Below are positions 61,151 through 64,000 of a stretch of 64,000 nt of DNA, one piece after another. Source of the DNA: Numida meleagris (lineage: Eukaryota > Chordata > Aves > Galliformes > Numididae); assembly GCF_002078875.1 (NCBI RefSeq), contig NC_034424.1, positions 8,597,586 through 8,661,585 on the forward strand. The letters run 5' to 3'. The notes below the pieces were generated by a model, which searched no databases, was not told where the DNA came from, and saw nothing but the letters and a program-made list of their open reading frames with translations. The translations under genes and the position numbers were made by a program. The stretch's first letter is position 1, and every line of letters begins with the position of its first letter.

Positions 61151-64000
61151 GCTGTAGGCCCACGGGAAAGCGCTCATTCAGTGACTGACGAGAGCCGGCA
61201 GTTCACCTCCTTCTTCTCTTCCTAAAATCACGGTCTAACGTGAGCTCCCAGTCCTTTCCACGGTTTCAGCTGGTGTCACGTTCTGATTCTCCCTCCTTGC
61301 CTTTATTCCTCCCAGCGGCTCAAGAACCAGAACCACAACCGGCCCCATGGAGGCGTTAAGTTCCTTCGAGGGGAGTTCAGCGGCAGCTATCGGTTTTGCC
61401 AAAAAGCCAGGGGAGAAAGGCTGACGCTTCATCATATCAGTTACGGACTTGCAAAACAGGTCCTCTAAACGAAAAAATAAGGAAAGACTCATCCCTGATC
61501 TCTGCAGGAGGCTGTGCAGCTGCACCATGTTCTGCAGGAAGACATGCTACACGAGCTACCACCGCTTAGCAAGGTGGTGAGCCCCAACCTCGTAAATCTA
61601 AGAGTTCTAAGAATTCTATATCAAATAAATAAAATGCCAACATAAAAATCCTAATATATTCAAGAAGTTATTAAAATATTTTTGTAGTAGACCAGTTATT
61701 TTTAGGATATGCAGGACGTTGTACAGCACATTAAGTTGTGAGACTATCCACTTACCAGCAAATAGTATTCTACACATTAACACACAAATTATGATAACTG
61801 CCATAGTCCTTATCTGAATATGCAGCATCAGCAGCAACAACCACTGGATCTAGTCTTTCACTAACTGGAACATTGCAATGAAGACAACATTTTACATACA
61901 TGGACAATTAAGTTCATCTTACTCTAAAATCAAGCTGCCTCTGTATATTCTGTTTATAACAATTCTCACTCCATTTTAATCTAATCCAGGGAAGAGGCAG
62001 TACCCAGGTTTTGCTTTTCCAATACCTCTTTTATACTCTTAACTTCTCTGTTCCATATAGGGGCAAATCTTACATGAAAGAACCAGAACGCTTCACATTG
62101 CGCTCATCAGCACGTTGCCCTCTTAGATCTCCACTGCTTCTGGATTTACATAGCTGTCTCCTACATAACTCTTTTGGTCTGTATCCTTTTGCCAGGCCAA
62201 AAGCACAAACATTTGCAAGTCACCTTTCATCCAACGGATGTGTTTCATTTTCACTGAAGAACCAGTCTTCTGCATTTCTGCTTTTTCCTATTTTTTTCTG
62301 CCATGATCTCACCAAATGGTCACAAGCAGCCTTTTAAATGAGTAGCCAGCAGTCTCGGCCTTCTCAGAAGTTGGCATCACCACAGCACAGGGTGGACAGA
62401 AAACCCATACATCTTGACCAAATCATTTTTTAGTTTCTAAGGATAACCTCTCATCTCTTCGTTTCAGCTTCAGGTCACCAGCGGCTACTTCAACAATCTG
62501 CATTCTCCTTGCAATAACATTAAAGCTTTGAAATTCCATGAAGAAACTTCCCAGACAGAGCTCTTAATAATGTCATTTTTCCTGGCATTTGTACAGTTTT
62601 ACTCCTTTCTCTGGCAGAAGACCATTTTCTTTATCGCGTCCATGTTCATATATAGTTAGATTTTCCACTAATCCCCTACAGCATGTTGACCTGGCTCTGC
62701 AAGTTCTTATTCTCCACATCTATCTTCTTTTTGACATCAGAGCTATAACTTATTTCTACGTAATGAATAACATTATAAAAACGTTTTAACAACACAGAAG
62801 ATTCTGCCCAAAGTCAGAATGCAAGTGTCAGATGCAACTGTCATGGTCTGTTTTAGCTCAAAGTTATTCTGAAAGCAGGTTACTTAGAAGGAAAAACAGT
62901 TTTTCTTCCCATGCCTACCTATTTTCTGCCCCAAGAACCTGAATATATATTTTTTGAAGTTCCAAATAGTTACATTTTTGGCCTAAATATATTTGCTACA
63001 ACTTGAAAGATATAATGCCCTAGCTCCATTTCCACTGCTTATTACTTCATAGCTGTCCATGTAATAATAGTTCATGTAACAGTCAAGTACAGTAGTTCAA
63101 AAACTCAATTGCAAAAACGGATTCACAGAATCACCTTGCTTTTCTACTCGAAGGTATGTGGATTTCTGAAAATGGTCTGCAAGATTAACACATTTTACCA
63201 TTCATCAGTGTCAAGTCTGCATAAGGAAATCCTGGTTTCTACATACACATATCTAAAGACCAAGACCAACTTTTGATAATTACATACAAAACATTTTTTG
63301 CTCTAACACACCTTTGGTCATACCTGTTGAGCATTTTTAACCACACAATAGCAGCCTCCCCCCTATCCCTATCCCCTCATTCAAACACACAAACACTACT
63401 ACTTTTAGGTAGGAAGCATAATCTCAGCCTCATGGCAAACCTTGTGGAAAAGAGCTGCATTGGAACAAATACTTATTCCAAATAAAAACAGCAGTTCTCT
63501 AACAAGGATTAGCCACTTGATTATTAGTCTGTGCTACACTTCAATATAAGAACACTGTTCTACTGGGAATGGTGTTTAGCAGATGAGAAATTCGTTTCTT
63601 TCAGCCTGATTGGGATGTGGGTAATTCCATGGCACTTTTGTGAAGTAGTATAGTATAATCCCAAAATCCCAACTAATATGCCATTCCCGCAACATTTGAT
63701 GTTTAAGGCGGTATACATGAGGTATTGCTGAGTACAGTCAACAGCTGATAAACTAACCTATGGAAATTATGTTACCTATACCTCATCTTAGGCTCTGTAA
63801 AATGCTAATGGGCATGAATTATGTAGGTCACTTAAAAGAAAAAAGCGTCCTTTCAGTATCTAAGAAATCAAAAAACTTCATGCCGTTAATGTTCTTATGG
63901 TACTTTTTTTCTTTTTTCTTTTTCATATTAACTGACATGTGGCCCTTATTAGTTATCAAGGAGACATATACAAGAGCTAAGGGGAAAAAAAAGCATGGAG
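61151..64000 (-). other. Right edge: probable 3' UTR or intron of the next minus-strand gene (ZBTB26 expected)
   Basis: No exon of a known protein could be found on either strand. AT-rich composition, minus-strand poly(A) signals at its left end and conserved synteny suggest the long 3' UTR, or a 3'-terminal intron and exon, of ZBTB26. A frame at 61235-61465 on the minus strand, preceded by a pyrimidine tract and AG, looks exon-like but is unrecognised. Confidence 0.35.

Noticed and set aside
60621..61163. Open frame extending ZBTB6 upstream by 181 codons
   Set aside because: It is Gly/Ala/Arg/Pro-rich CpG-island sequence without family resemblance and contains a probable poly(A) signal of the preceding gene. 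The ATG at 60620 has a strong context and matches the family N-terminus.
1..64000. CRISPR arrays, operons, prophage or toxin systems
   Set aside because: The window is spliced vertebrate DNA; no regular spaced repeats or prokaryotic gene organisation were seen.

Overview
The window is vertebrate nuclear DNA, most likely from chicken or a close galliform bird. The evidence is spliced genes with GT-AG introns, CpG-island promoters, a CR1 LINE 3' end and an assembly gap (11605-11763). The gene order MRRF, PTGS1, PDCL, RC3H2, ZBTB6 matches human 9q33.2, which would be chicken chromosome 17. I recognised the genes by translating exons and comparing them with family sequences I know; no search was run.

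Left part, + strand. The first 4.1 kb is intron of MRRF (mitochondrial ribosome recycling factor), whose last two coding exons lie at 4140-4299 and 5398-5475. A GC-rich spacer with AT-rich islands that look like conserved non-coding elements follows (about 7.56-9.86 kb). A strong CpG island at 10.1-12.35 kb, broken by the gap, is the presumed promoter and first exon of PTGS1 (cyclooxygenase-1). The rest of PTGS1 is complete in nine exons from 15241 to 19012.

Right part, - strand. PDCL (phosducin-like, 300 aa), RC3H2 (roquin-2, 20 coding exons, 1191 aa) and ZBTB6 (427 aa, one coding exon) form a tightly packed head-to-tail row. A further gene, expected to be ZBTB26, probably contributes the 3'-untranslated sequence at the right edge. 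PTGS1 and PDCL are convergent. In the tandem row a poly(A) signal of each upstream gene lies close to the CpG-island promoter of the next gene.

Functions. These are housekeeping and regulatory genes rather than a pathway: mitochondrial translation (MRRF), prostaglandin synthesis (PTGS1), CCT-dependent G-beta-gamma assembly (PDCL), mRNA decay (RC3H2) and transcription control (ZBTB6). The most notable points are: an intronic C/D-box snoRNA in RC3H2 (SNORD90-like); a perfect constitutive decay element, the RNA hairpin that roquins bind, in the 3' UTR of RC3H2 itself; and a COX-1 whose inhibitor side pocket carries the COX-2-type valine at position 523.
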